Positions 19,574-28,584 of a stretch of 63,216 nucleotides of DNA are shown here, piece after piece; within the stretch, counting starts at the first letter, position 1, and the number at the start of each line of letters is the position of its first letter. Under the pieces are notes generated by a model that was not told the origin of the DNA, did not search any database, and was given only the letters and a program-made list of their open reading frames with translations. The DNA comes from Hydrococcus rivularis NIES-593. Its GTDB lineage: Bacteria > Cyanobacteriota > Cyanobacteriia > Cyanobacteriales > Microcystaceae. Made by a program: the position numbers and the translations under genes. The stretch covers positions 1-63,216 of the forward strand of contig NZ_MRCB01000030.1 of the NCBI RefSeq assembly GCF_001904635.1, written 5' to 3'.

Positions 19574-20872
19574 TCAAGCTGTTGGATGACTGAGACTGAA
19601 GTCAGCAGGCAAAGGCTCTACTAGCATCAGTCCGCTTGCCCGCAATATCCAGCGCTCGAACCACGGTATTGCCCACCCCACCCGCATCTTGTCTAGGAAA
19701 TATTTCTCGAAAGCAGTCTTCATCCACGACACCCACCGACCTTTGAGAGCAATGGCGCGATGGCGACCTCCCGTAGTGCGAGAAGGAAGAAGTGGGTCGG
19801 CAACAAACAGAATTCCAGTATCGCCAAAATCGGCGAAACAAACTGCCTCAAGAGTCGGGACGATAGGTTCGCCTGCAACGACTCCCAACTCTAGGGCAAT
19901 ATTGCGAGCCACTGCCATTACCATTTCTTCGGTCATTTGTCCCACTTTGGGCACGCCGATAGGAATTGGAGTTGGTTCAAAAGGCTTGAGTTGGGTTACG
20001 ACTCCCACGGCATAAATAGAGTCAAAGTCGGGATGGCGATAGGTAGGCAGCACGGGCACAAATCCTTTCGGGTCGGTCAATCCCGGTACTTCCCGCAAGA
20101 AGCGCGGTCCCCGAAAAGGCGGCAGCAGCATCGAGTACTTAAAAGGTAGCGTCCGCCCATCCGCCAAGTGGATGGTATCGGGTTCGATGCGGGCGATCGC
20201 GGCGTTTGCCATTACCTCAATCTCTCGCGCCGCCAATACCTGTGTCATCAATTCGCGGGAATTCGCCATCCCGCCAATGCCTAGATGTCCGATGTAGGGT
20301 TCCGGCGTTACTAAGGTAATTGGCACCTGAGAGCGCAATCCTTTACGCCGCAAAACACGATCGGCTAGCAGGGCAAACTCATAGGCGGGACCAAAACAAC
20401 TGGCTCCCGGCGCGGCTCCCACCACTAACGCTCCTGGTTCCTGGAGGAATTTCTCCCAGGCTTCGCGAGCTAGCAGGGCATGAGCGGGAGTGCAGACGGA
20501 CTGGGTATATCCCGTCTCTGGTCCCAAACCGGGCAATGCATCTAGTGCTAATTCGGGTCCGGTTGCAATTACGGCATAGTCATAGCTAAGAATCTCGTTT
20601 CCTACAGAGATCTGGCGAGACTGGGGAACGATGGCTGTTACTGTTCCGTGAATTAACTCAATTCCATGTCGAGGCACAAATTTGTCTAGATCTAACTGAA
20701 TTCGTTTGAGCGATCGCAAACCCAATCCAACCCAGGGAAGTGAAGGGACAAAAGTAAACTTGGGGCGATCGGAAATTAGCGTAACCTGATGCTGGCGAGG
20801 TAACAAATGCCGCAGTTCGTAGGCGGCAGGCAATCCTCCCAAACCAGCACCAATGACGACAATGCGAGCCAT
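19574..20872 (-). CDS. sqr: sulfide:quinone oxidoreductase-like FAD protein
   Basis: Predicted membrane-associated flavoprotein that oxidises sulfide to sulfane sulfur and passes electrons to quinone. FAD-binding motif GAGLGGLPAAYEL is at residues 8-20, and the second Rossmann element is ALVVGAAPGASCFGPAYE. The three cysteines needed in characterised SQRs are all present at matching spacing: C127 (SVCTPAH), C159 (GASCFGP) and C345 (EAVCFADFGDTG). This separates it from NDH-2-type paralogues that lack them. Length 432 aa. A Shine-Dalgarno TAGGAG precedes the ATG. Last gene of a four-gene operon with a persulfide dioxygenase and a sulfite exporter. Direct assay is missing. Confidence 0.83.
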   Translation of the reverse strand: MARIVVIGAGLGGLPAAYELRHLLPRQHQVTLISDRPKFTFVPSLPWVGLGLRSLKRIQLDLDKFVPRHGIELIHGTVTAIVPQSRQISVGNEILSYDYAVIATGPELALDALPGLGPETGYTQSVCTPAHALLAREAWEKFLQEPGALVVGAAPGASCFGPAYEFALLADRVLRRKGLRSQVPITLVTPEPYIGHLGIGGMANSRELMTQVLAAREIEVMANAAIARIEPDTIHLADGRTLPFKYSMLLPPFRGPRFLREVPGLTDPKGFVPVLPTYRHPDFDSIYAVGVVTQLKPFEPTPIPIGVPKVGQMTEEMVMAVARNIALELGVVAGEPIVPTLEAVCFADFGDTGILFVADPLLPSRTTGGRHRAIALKGRWVSWMKTAFEKYFLDKMRVGWAIPWFERWILRASGLMLVEPLPADFSLSHPTA

Positions 20873-20913
20873 AATATTAGCTCCTAAAAAGCGTTTTTAA
20901 AGATCGATGCGAT

Positions 20914-20948
20914 CTACTTTTATTTTATTCTTATATAGTTATCTATTC
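20914..20948 (-). promoter_or_regulatory. AT-rich block upstream of sqr, repeated before the operon
   Basis: This 35-base block starts 42 bases upstream of the sqr ATG and overlaps the end of the TSUP gene by a few bases. It matches 26 of 35 positions, without gaps, with 23306-23340 upstream of the operon's first gene. Core shared in plus-strand sense: TTTATTTTAT then TATANAGTNAT. Candidate operator or internal promoter shared by both transcripts; base composition makes part of the match expected by chance. Confidence 0.4.
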
Positions 20949-21863
20949 GAGACGATTAATGTCTCTTGCAATAATTCGTGACTTCGATCTGTTCGTATCT
21001 GAGCGTCTAGCAGGTGGTGCCGATGACTGGTTTGTCGGCACGGGGCGGGAAGTCTGGGACGGACGAAAGGCAGTTCGGTTTTGCCAAAGGATAAAAGCAG
21101 CCATTGCCAACAGGAAGTAGCCAAAGGCTTTTTGCAAGTGTCGAGCATGAACAAATCGTACTAGATAGGCTCCGGCGACAATTCCCAAGCTAGCAGCCAC
21201 GGCAAACGATGCCATCAAATTCCAATTGAGGGCGACGTGTCCCAGATAGCCTAGAAATCCAGCCGCAGAATTGAGGGTAATCACGACCAAAGAAGTGCCG
21301 ATCGCTTGTTTCATCGGGACATTTGCCAGCAATACCAATGCAGGTACGATCGCAAATCCACCCCCCACGCCGACTAAACCAGTTAAGGCTCCTACGCTCA
21401 ACCCTTCGGTAATCAGCCACAGCCAGCAATATTTGCAAACCGGTTTGGGATAGAGGGCTAAATCGGGACCTGTTGTTGGGGGAGGCGCTTCTGCCTGGGG
21501 ACGCTTGCGAATCATAAAAACGGCTGCCAGCAACATCATGGTGGCAAAGAGCAACATTTGCATAGTGCCAGTCACGAACGGCAGGGTAGCTAGCCGCGCC
21601 CCACCGTAAGCTCCTAGCATGGTAGACAACCCGAAGGTAGCAGCCGTCCGTAAATTGACATTGCCCAGCTTCCAGTGAGGAATTGCGCCTAAGAGGCTAA
21701 CCGTTCCTACAACCGCTAAACTCATCGCGATCGCCGATTTAGGAGGTACTCCCATCACGTATACCAGGGTAGGAACTGCCAAAATCGAGCCGCCCCCACC
21801 GATTAAGCCCAAGCTAATGCCAATCGCTGCTGCCAGAATATGACCGAAAATCCAGCCAATCAC
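20943..21863 (-). CDS. TSUP (TauE/SafE) family sulfite/sulfonate exporter
   Basis: Inner-membrane permease of the TSUP family, 306 aa, with about eight hydrophobic segments and two repeated halves beginning GLIGGGGSILAVPTLVYVMG and GLVGVGGGFAIVPALVLLAN, the family glycine-rich signature. In other bacteria members beside persulfide dioxygenases export sulfite. Start is GTG at 21863 with AGGAGG seven bases upstream; the overlapping ATG (21865) would stop at once. The C-terminal 50 residues are polar and Arg/Ser-rich, probably cytosolic. Position between the dioxygenase and sqr supports removal of the sulfite produced. Confidence 0.88.
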   Translation of the reverse strand: MIGWIFGHILAAAIGISLGLIGGGGSILAVPTLVYVMGVPPKSAIAMSLAVVGTVSLLGAIPHWKLGNVNLRTAATFGLSTMLGAYGGARLATLPFVTGTMQMLLFATMMLLAAVFMIRKRPQAEAPPPTTGPDLALYPKPVCKYCWLWLITEGLSVGALTGLVGVGGGFAIVPALVLLANVPMKQAIGTSLVVITLNSAAGFLGYLGHVALNWNLMASFAVAASLGIVAGAYLVRFVHARHLQKAFGYFLLAMAAFILWQNRTAFRPSQTSRPVPTNQSSAPPARRSDTNRSKSRIIARDINRLE

Positions 21864-21936
21864 ATGCTTACCTCCTGCTTACCTCCCTCGAACTGGTCGG
21901 TTCTCGGAGAAAATAAAATTCATAACGTTTTGTTTA

Positions 21937-22638
21937 TTAAGCAGCAAGGTTCGCCAAGCGACCGCACATCTCATTAGCAGGAACGGCTTCCATCATTTTC
22001 TTAGGATCGGGCAAGTTTAGGTTGCCCATAAATTCGATAAAGCCTTCGCGAGTGCGCCCTACAAATCGGGGATTCCATCGTTTTTCCTCCCCGATTGTGG
22101 ATACTGTATGACCTCGGTAATCGTGAGCCGGATAAACTAAAGTATTATCTGGCAATGCAAACAATCGTTGCGTCACCGAGTCATAGAGCGTACCTGCATC
22201 GCCACTCTGGAAATCCGTGCGCCCGCAGCCGCGAATGAACAGGGCATCTCCCGTCAACACGCGATCGCTGTTGACTAAATAAGCCATGTGGCTATCGGTG
22301 TGTCCTGGGGTAGCGATCGCTTTGATTGTCACCGATCCTAGTTGCAGTGTCTCTCCATCTTTAATATGGCGATCCGCACAGCTAGCCTGGGCGTGTTCGG
22401 GAACGATTCCCAAACATCCCGTCATCTGACGTAATTTATCGGTTCCTGTAATATGATCCGCATGGATATGAGTTTCTAGGCAGTAGCGCAGGGTTAGTCC
22501 TAGTTCTTGGAGAAGTTTGCGATCGCGCTCTACTTGCTCCAGTACCGGATCGACGAGAATGGCTTCTTTAGTATCGGTATCTGCGATTAAATAAGTGTAA
22601 GTACTGGTTTCTTGGTCGTATAACTGTCGAAATAACAT
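21937..22638 (-). CDS. ETHE1-type persulfide dioxygenase (MBL fold)
   Basis: Non-heme iron enzyme oxidising glutathione persulfide to sulfite. The metallo-beta-lactamase motif ETHIHADHITG gives H57, H59, D61 and H62; later ligands are in TPGHTDSH, LTGDALFIRG and YPAHDYRG. The segment GCGRTDFQSGDAGTLYDSV is characteristic of ETHE1/PDO rather than glyoxalase II. I place the start at 22638 (MLFRQLYDQ), which has a strong AGGAGG; a longer frame to 22692 would run into the upstream gene. 25 bases downstream of the DUF442 gene, consistent with a sulfide-detoxification operon. Length 233 aa. Confidence 0.9.
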   Translation of the reverse strand: MLFRQLYDQETSTYTYLIADTDTKEAILVDPVLEQVERDRKLLQELGLTLRYCLETHIHADHITGTDKLRQMTGCLGIVPEHAQASCADRHIKDGETLQLGSVTIKAIATPGHTDSHMAYLVNSDRVLTGDALFIRGCGRTDFQSGDAGTLYDSVTQRLFALPDNTLVYPAHDYRGHTVSTIGEEKRWNPRFVGRTREGFIEFMGNLNLPDPKKMMEAVPANEMCGRLANLAA

Positions 22639-22663
22639 CTTTGTTTCCTCCTTTTTTGAAAAT

Positions 22664-23116
22664 TCAAGCCGCTTGCGAGTATTTTTCGACATAAGACTTG
22701 AAAAATGCTTTCATTTGCGGATAAGCACTGCAATCAAAACCAATTTCGCCTGCTTTCTCGAAAGCTTGCTCTGGAGTCAGCCCTTGCCGCGTCGCTAGGT
22801 ACATCAATGTTATGGCACCTGCCCGCAGGGAAACGCCGCAGTGAATTAAAGCGGGTTTCGGCAGCGCGTCAATTTGCTGGAGTACTTGAGTTGTTATTTC
22901 CTCCGTCAATTCCTCTGCCCTGGGCACCGGAATGTTAGCGTAGTGCAATCCCAAGGCTTCCGCTTGTTGCCCCTCTTCGCTCCAATAACCCTGTTCGGCA
23001 GGCGATCGCAAGTTGAAGACAGATTTGAAGCCTTCCTGGGCTGCTTGTTGCAACTGCTCTGGCGTAATCTGTCCGGCTATAGCGAGCTGGTCGTTAATCT
23101 GCTTGACATTTTCCAT
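22664..23116 (-). CDS. DUF442/BLH phosphatase-like protein
   Basis: A small protein of the beta-lactamase-hydrolase-associated (DUF442) family, with a tyrosine-phosphatase/rhodanese-like active loop IHCGVSLRAG (C93, R98). In several bacteria this domain is fused to, or next to, ETHE1-type persulfide dioxygenases, where it is thought to handle sulfane sulfur. Here it is a separate 150-aa gene directly upstream of the dioxygenase. I use ATG 23116 with GGAGGC before it; the longer reading to 23191 lacks support. First gene of the operon. Exact reaction is not established. Confidence 0.82.
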   Translation of the reverse strand: MENVKQINDQLAIAGQITPEQLQQAAQEGFKSVFNLRSPAEQGYWSEEGQQAEALGLHYANIPVPRAEELTEEITTQVLQQIDALPKPALIHCGVSLRAGAITLMYLATRQGLTPEQAFEKAGEIGFDCSAYPQMKAFFKSYVEKYSQAA

Positions 23117-23639
23117 AGTTGCCTCCTTTAATCTACGCAGGGATGAGCTGTAGAATTTAAACAGATCGCCAAAACAATTCACAATCGGCAATTGGATTGA
23201 CTTTTAGTCATGAGTGAATAATTGCTCGTTGCAAATTAGAATGACTCTTCCTCTATTTAAGTCACTTAATTACTGTCCGAGGTACGATCGCTACCTCGAC
23301 AGCCGCTATATTTATTTTATCGCTATAAAGTCATATAATCAATTTATTGATATTTCTTGAGAAACTAACTTCTGGGATTGTCTCTGAAAGCAGATGCTTA
23401 CCGAGCAAGACTGCGATCGCCTATGACTAATATTCAAGCTTGATAAGATAAATAGTTTTTAAGAGTCAACCGAGCGCGCCATTGTTCCTTGTTTGATAAG
23501 CGATCGGTTATAATTGGTTTTATTTTACTAAAAAACGAGACAACTTTTCATAAAATTAACTATGCTGTAAATAGTAAAGATAGAGATTAGTATCAACAAT
23601 TAATTGGGTATTTTTTGATAAAGTATTGTCACTTAAATT
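23117..23639. other. divergent intergenic region, sulfide operon / kinase
   Basis: No gene visible. Contains promoters for both sides by position: the AT-rich block at 23306-23340 faces the sulfide operon, and the AT-rich stretch from about 23515 precedes the kinase gene. No regulator gene (ArsR/BigR type) is present beside it. Confidence 0.6.
23306..23340 (-). promoter_or_regulatory. AT-rich block, copy 2, upstream of the sulfide operon
   Basis: Partner of 20914-20948 (26 of 35 identical, ungapped), lying about 190-225 bases upstream of the first gene of the operon. Contains CGCTATAAAGTCATATAATC. Possible binding site of a sulfide- or persulfide-responsive repressor encoded elsewhere. Confidence 0.4.
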
Positions 23640-25325
23640 ATGGTCGATCTTCTGAAAAATCGCTATCGAATTCTCCGTAGTTTGAGTCGCGGGGGCTTTG
23701 GGGAAACATTTCTAGCAGAAGATACGGATATGCCTTCTGTCCGTCGCTGCGTCATTAAAAAACTTATCCCGATCGCTAACGATCCTCAAATCTATCAGTT
23801 GGTTAAAGAACGATTTCAGCGAGAAGGTATTATCTTAGAAAAATTGGGCGAAGGCAGTTCGCAAATTCCCAGCTTATATGCTTACTTTGAAGAATCCGGT
23901 CAATTTTATTTAGTTCAAGAGTGGATTGAAGGGATTACTTTATCAGAGAAAGTTCGGCAGGAAGGAAAGTTGAATGAGGGTGTAGTTAAAGAAATTTTAA
24001 TCAGTATTTTGTCAGTTTTAGATTACATTCACACTCAGCATATCGTCCACCGAGATATTAAACCAGATAATATTATTATTCGTGCATCTGACAATAAACC
24101 CGTTTTAATTGATTTTGGTGCGGTAAAAGAAACGATGGGTACGGTGATGACGACCTCTGAACACAGTACCTATTCAATTGCGATCGGGACTCCTGGATTT
24201 ATGCCAAGCGAACAGATAGCAGGTAGACCCGTTTATGCTAGCGATTTATATAGTCTAGCCCTAACGGCTATTTATTTGCTAACTGGGCAATATCCCCAAG
24301 AGTTCGCCACTAATCCAGCAACAGGGGAGATTCTATGGCGACAGCATGCTTTGGGCACCAGTCCAGCTTTAGCGACTATTTTAGATAAAGCGATTCAACC
24401 CCATCCGCGCGATCGCTTCTTAAGTGCAAAGGAAATGCTCGCTGCGATTAAAAATGAAGTTAGAGCAATTCAAACTAGTTCTGCAAGTCCTACTGGTGTA
24501 TCCACAGCAGTTGTATCGCCTGCTAGAGGCAATAGTAATTCACCGGTAACTAATACAAATTCTGGCGGTTTGAAAGATTGGCAAAAAGCTACTATTGTTG
24601 GTAGTATAATCGGCTCTTTTGTCATGGGAGCCTCGATCGTAAATAGCTATTTCAGTCGTCAATCCGAACTACAAATCTCTTCTTCAAATTCACCTAATAA
24701 TTCTGAAGTTCAACCGCAAGAACAAAATACTTCAGAGGTTAATACTTCCCCTATTATTGAACCGACACAACCTAGCAAACCAGAAGCTGTTAATTCTCCT
24801 GCCGCACAACCGACACAACCAAGCGAACCAGAAGTTGTTAATTCTCCTACTTCACAACCGACACAACCAAGCGAACCAATAACTCAGAATTCCCCTCCCG
24901 TTCAACCGCCCAACGATCGCAACGAGAATTCAAAAACAGATAATTTACCTCCCAAACCGCCCAGCGATCGCAACGAAAATTTAACTAATGCGATCGAGGA
25001 AAATCAAGCTGCTGAGTTTGTTGAGAAGCTTTATGCGCTACTTTCAGACAAGAGATTTGATGAAGCTAGACTTGCCTATGGACCTCCATTAGCTGCTCAA
25101 TTCGATCCCAATTTTTTTACTCAATTTGAAAGAGTGACAGTAGAAAATCTACAGGTAATTTCAAAGACAGATTCTTTGATTAATTTGATTGGCGAAAACA
25201 CGTATTTTTATCCGGATGGTTCGACACAAAGAGAACAAAGAACCTATACTGTTAGAAATTTAAATGGAAAGTTAAAAATTACCAATTCTAAATTTGTTAA
25301 AGTGACTAAACTTAGACAAAATTAA
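23640..25325 (+). CDS. membrane-anchored serine/threonine protein kinase
   Basis: Hanks-type kinase of 561 aa. Residues 8-275 form the kinase: glycine loop LSRGGFGETFLAE (15-27), lysine near K40, catalytic HRDIKPDN (137-144), DFG (158-160) and the activation segment GTPGFMPSEQ. One membrane segment lies at about 316-338 (ATIVGSIIGSFVMGASIV). A linker (339-455) rich in Pro, Gln and Ser carries repeats of QPTQPSEP. The extracytoplasmic end (455-561) is a compact alpha/beta domain with YALLSDKRFDEARLAYGP and a TYTVRNLNGKLKIT strand pair, likely a sensor domain found in other cyanobacterial kinases. Ligand unknown. Confidence 0.9.
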   Translation: MVDLLKNRYRILRSLSRGGFGETFLAEDTDMPSVRRCVIKKLIPIANDPQIYQLVKERFQREGIILEKLGEGSSQIPSLYAYFEESGQFYLVQEWIEGITLSEKVRQEGKLNEGVVKEILISILSVLDYIHTQHIVHRDIKPDNIIIRASDNKPVLIDFGAVKETMGTVMTTSEHSTYSIAIGTPGFMPSEQIAGRPVYASDLYSLALTAIYLLTGQYPQEFATNPATGEILWRQHALGTSPALATILDKAIQPHPRDRFLSAKEMLAAIKNEVRAIQTSSASPTGVSTAVVSPARGNSNSPVTNTNSGGLKDWQKATIVGSIIGSFVMGASIVNSYFSRQSELQISSSNSPNNSEVQPQEQNTSEVNTSPIIEPTQPSKPEAVNSPAAQPTQPSEPEVVNSPTSQPTQPSEPITQNSPPVQPPNDRNENSKTDNLPPKPPSDRNENLTNAIEENQAAEFVEKLYALLSDKRFDEARLAYGPPLAAQFDPNFFTQFERVTVENLQVISKTDSLINLIGENTYFYPDGSTQREQRTYTVRNLNGKLKITNSKFVKVTKLRQN

Positions 25326-25377
25326 CAATTTTCCAAATGGTTTAGGGGGTTATTATAATAAGACTCAGTAATGATAG

Positions 25378-25394
25378 GCGAGCTTCTAGCTCGC
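25378..25394. repeat. 17-bp palindromic repeat, copy 1
   Basis: GCGAGCTTCTAGCTCGC, a 7-bp stem with a 3-base loop, between two convergent genes (kinase and murE). Two further copies form a larger hairpin at 31725-31777. Probably works as a bidirectional terminator or REP-like unit. Confidence 0.55.
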
Positions 25395-25435
25395 ACTACC
25401 TACCTATTATGACTAATTAAACAGATTTGATATTA

Positions 25436-26929
25436 CTAGCCCAATCTTATAGACAAAGCTTCTCTTGCTTGTTCTCGGTCGTCGAAATGAATTTTTTCCG
25501 TGCCGAGAATTTGATAATCTTCGTGACCTTTTCCGGCAATAACTACTCCGTCGCCTGGTTTGGCATCCTGAATCGCCTGATGAATTGCCGTAGCGCGATC
25601 GCAAATTACTATCGGTTTAACCGATGGGGGAATGCCTGCCACGATATCTTGCAAAATCCCTTCGGGGTCTTCGGTACGGGGATTATCAGAGGTAACAACC
25701 GCGACATCGGCAAGTTTTGCGGCAATTTTCCCCATAATAGGACGCTTAGTGCGATCGCGATCGCCCCCACAACCGAACACGCAAATCATCTTTCCTGAAA
25801 TAAAAGGTCGTGCCGCTTTGAGTAAATTCTCTAAACTATCGGGCGTATGGGCATAATCGACGATAACACCGATATCCTGGTTCTCGCTAATTTGTACCCT
25901 CTCCACTCGTCCGGGAACGCCTGGAAACTTGGGTAACTGTTCTATAACGGTTTCTAACTTCAAACCAAGGTGTAATACTGCTGCGACAGCAGCGAGAAGA
26001 TTGGATAAATTAAATTGACCGACTAAGGGCGATCGAAAAGAGACTTGACCTACTGGGGTATGCATGACCCCGCTTACACCTGTAGATTCATAATTGAGTT
26101 GTGCGGTGTAAAAATCGGCAGTAGAATCGCTAACGCTATAACTCCAAACCTTGTCCGAATCTAGCGCTTCAATCAAACGCTTGCCATAGGGGTCATCTAG
26201 GTTAACGATCGCTCGACCTTTAAGATAATCGGGGCTAAATAACAATGCCTTGGCAGAAAAATAATCTTCCATGTCTTTATGGAAGTCTAGATGATCTTGA
26301 GTGAGGTTGGTAAACACGCCCACGTCAAACGAACACCCTTTCACGCGACCTTGTGCTAGTGCGTGAGAACTGACTTCCATGACTGCATATTGATTGCCTG
26401 CATCCCTAGCGGCAGCGAGTTGTGCTTGCAGTTGGGCAGCAAAAGGCGTGGTGTGAACCGCAGTTTGTTGAAAACCCGCCCACCGAGTATATAGCGTTCC
26501 CAAAAGGGCAGTCGGCAATTGAGACTGATTGAGGAAAAATTCGATTAAATGGGTGATTGTGGTTTTGCCATTGGTTCCCGTCACGCCAACCATCTTTAAT
26601 TGCTGGGAGGGATAACCGTAGAAAGCTGCCGACCCGTCCGCACAAGCAGAAACCGGATCGGCGACTTGGATAACGCAAGCATCGGGCGTAGGCGGGTATT
26701 TGGCAGCTGATTGAGGGCTAATCAATGCTGCGATCGCACCTGCTTTTAGGGCACTCTGCCAGAATTCTCCCCCATCTACCCGCGTTCCTGGCATGCCAAT
26801 AAATAAATCTCCAAGCTGACAAGCATGGGAGTTGGTACTAATTCCTTTTACTTCTTTATCTAGTGCCGGATGTTCGGGAATCTGGGAGATACCGGAAACC
26901 TTGGCTAACAAATCGCGCAGCTTTATCAT
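25436..26929 (-). CDS. murE: UDP-MurNAc-L-Ala-D-Glu:meso-diaminopimelate ligase
   Basis: Adds meso-diaminopimelate to UDP-MurNAc-dipeptide in peptidoglycan synthesis. Mur ligase family: ATP-binding VGVTGTNGKTT (114-124), central domain FTNLTQDHLDFHKDMEDYF with the carbamylated-lysine region, and C-terminal DNPRTEDP, the motif that selects diaminopimelate over lysine. Length 497 aa. The start has no unusual feature. The downstream glutaredoxin-like gene lies on the same strand, 66 bases beyond the murE start on the upstream side. Confidence 0.96.
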   Translation of the reverse strand: MIKLRDLLAKVSGISQIPEHPALDKEVKGISTNSHACQLGDLFIGMPGTRVDGGEFWQSALKAGAIAALISPQSAAKYPPTPDACVIQVADPVSACADGSAAFYGYPSQQLKMVGVTGTNGKTTITHLIEFFLNQSQLPTALLGTLYTRWAGFQQTAVHTTPFAAQLQAQLAAARDAGNQYAVMEVSSHALAQGRVKGCSFDVGVFTNLTQDHLDFHKDMEDYFSAKALLFSPDYLKGRAIVNLDDPYGKRLIEALDSDKVWSYSVSDSTADFYTAQLNYESTGVSGVMHTPVGQVSFRSPLVGQFNLSNLLAAVAAVLHLGLKLETVIEQLPKFPGVPGRVERVQISENQDIGVIVDYAHTPDSLENLLKAARPFISGKMICVFGCGGDRDRTKRPIMGKIAAKLADVAVVTSDNPRTEDPEGILQDIVAGIPPSVKPIVICDRATAIHQAIQDAKPGDGVVIAGKGHEDYQILGTEKIHFDDREQAREALSIRLG

Positions 26930-26995
26930 AGCAAGACTCAGAGTGAGGATTTTTGATTTTAGATTATTAAAGAATTGTGCAAGTTCCGTCTAGTT

Positions 26996-27262
26996 TTATG
27001 ACTCTGGCGATAAATATTTTTGTAACAATTGCTCCAATTGTTGCACGGAAGCGCGAGGAGAAGGTCGGGGAAGCGGTTTTTCGACTCCTGAAAGATTTTG
27101 ACACAACACGGGAACTTCATATTGATATGCCTCGAACCATTCCGGACGAGTGGTGATATCTCGGACCTCTAGTTCAAAAGCGATCGCTTTTACCTGTTGT
27201 AACTTTTCCAGTAGCCCTTCGCATAGATGACAACCGGGTTTGCTATACAAGATTAACTGCAT
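26996..27262 (-). CDS. glutaredoxin-family (DUF836) protein
   Basis: Small thioredoxin-fold protein of 88 aa. The N-terminal strand LILYSKPGCHLCEGL has a redox motif C-H-L-C, and the cis-proline loop YEVPVLCQN follows at about residue 50. Such DUF836 members are common next to housekeeping genes and are presumed thiol-disulfide oxidoreductases; substrate unknown. It is the gene immediately upstream of murE on the same strand and could be co-transcribed with it. Confidence 0.82.
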   Translation of the reverse strand: MQLILYSKPGCHLCEGLLEKLQQVKAIAFELEVRDITTRPEWFEAYQYEVPVLCQNLSGVEKPLPRPSPRASVQQLEQLLQKYLSPES

Positions 27263-27432
27263 TGGCTTTTTATATTATTCCGTTGAATTGATTTTCTTAT
27301 GGTAGGGTAGGTTTCCAAGCTTTCTTTTACGGGTAATGCTAGCTTTTAGACCAATTTGAGATTACCTAGCGCGACACAAAAACCCAATGTCATTTTAAAA
27401 TTGCTTGGGGATGTTTCTTTTAGCTTATCCCA

Positions 27433-28515
27433 ATGACTCGACCCGTTCTTTACTTCGCCATTACTAGCCATGGTTTCGGACATGCCGTCCGCGCCTCCTC
27501 TGTTGCTGCCCAGATTAAACAGCTTTATCCCGACATACTCCTAGTTCTGGTGACGACTGCGCCTCGTTGGTTGCTAGACTCTTACATCCGGGGAGATTTC
27601 ATTCATCGCCTACGCGCTTTTGACGTGGGAGTTATCCAATCGGATAGTTTGACCATGAATAAAGCTGCCACCCTGGAGAAAATGAAGCAAATTCGCGCCG
27701 AACAAAGGTCGATTATTGCCAGTGAGGTAAACTTTCTGCGCACCAATCGAGTCGGATTAATTTTGGCAGATATTCCAGCTTTAGCGGCACCAATGGCGAA
27801 AGCGGTAGGTATTCCCTGCTGGATGATGGGCAATTTTGGCTGGGATTTTATTTATCGCGATTGGGGAGAGGAATTTACAGAAATTGCCGATTGGATTAGC
27901 GAGTGCTATCAACAATGCGATCGCACCTTTCGCCTTCCCATGTGCGAACCGATGACTTCTTTTAACAATATTACCGATACGGGCTTAACGGGCGGTATGC
28001 CTTGCTATAGCGAAACCGAACTACGAGAAGCATTTAATTTAAAAGCACCTCGCGAGAAAACCATTTTGCTTTCTTTTGGCGGACTGGGACTGCAACAAAT
28101 TCCCTATCAAAATCTACAACAATTTCCCGATTGGCAATTCATTACCTTCGATCGCAATGCTCCCGATTTGCCCAATTTACTAAAAATTACAGGAGAATAT
28201 TATCGACCCGTCGATTTTATGCCTCTTTGCGGGCGAGTCATTTCCAAACCTGGCTATAGCACCTTTGCCGAAGCTATATGTTTGCAAGTTCCTATCGTTT
28301 CCTTAACGAGAGAGGATTTTGCTGAAACCCCCTTACTCTTAAACGGGATTCAGAACTACGCCCATCATCAAATTATTGCACCAGAAGAATTCTTCCAAAA
28401 TAGCTGGGAGTTTCTCCGTCGCGATCCCGATCCTCCCCTTCAATCTGCATCTCTCCCGACTGATGGAACGGAAGTCATTGCCCGCGCCGTTATCAACTAT
28501 TTTAATCTTGCCTGA
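27433..28515 (+). CDS. GT-B glycosyltransferase-like protein
   Basis: A 360-aa protein with the nucleotide-sugar transferase layout of the MurG/GT28 kind. The N-terminus VLYFAITSHGFGHAVRASSVA is the glycine-rich loop seen also in the N-terminal domain of plant-type arabinokinases. The C-terminal half shows KTILLSFGGLGLQQIPYQ and GRVISKPGYSTFAEAICLQVPIVSLTR, the donor-binding region. No signal peptide. Nothing in the context fixes its substrate; enzymatic activity is an inference from fold motifs. Confidence 0.7.
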   Translation: MTRPVLYFAITSHGFGHAVRASSVAAQIKQLYPDILLVLVTTAPRWLLDSYIRGDFIHRLRAFDVGVIQSDSLTMNKAATLEKMKQIRAEQRSIIASEVNFLRTNRVGLILADIPALAAPMAKAVGIPCWMMGNFGWDFIYRDWGEEFTEIADWISECYQQCDRTFRLPMCEPMTSFNNITDTGLTGGMPCYSETELREAFNLKAPREKTILLSFGGLGLQQIPYQNLQQFPDWQFITFDRNAPDLPNLLKITGEYYRPVDFMPLCGRVISKPGYSTFAEAICLQVPIVSLTREDFAETPLLLNGIQNYAHHQIIAPEEFFQNSWEFLRRDPDPPLQSASLPTDGTEVIARAVINYFNLA

Positions 28516-28584
28516 ATAGGGATTAAGCTAGAGATGGGAGTTTTTTAGCAAGGTTTATTAAAAGAGTAGAGCGATCGAAAACCA

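Noticed and set aside
19574-20872. Alternative call as type-2 NADH dehydrogenase
   Set aside because: All three SQR cysteines are present and the neighbours are sulfur enzymes.
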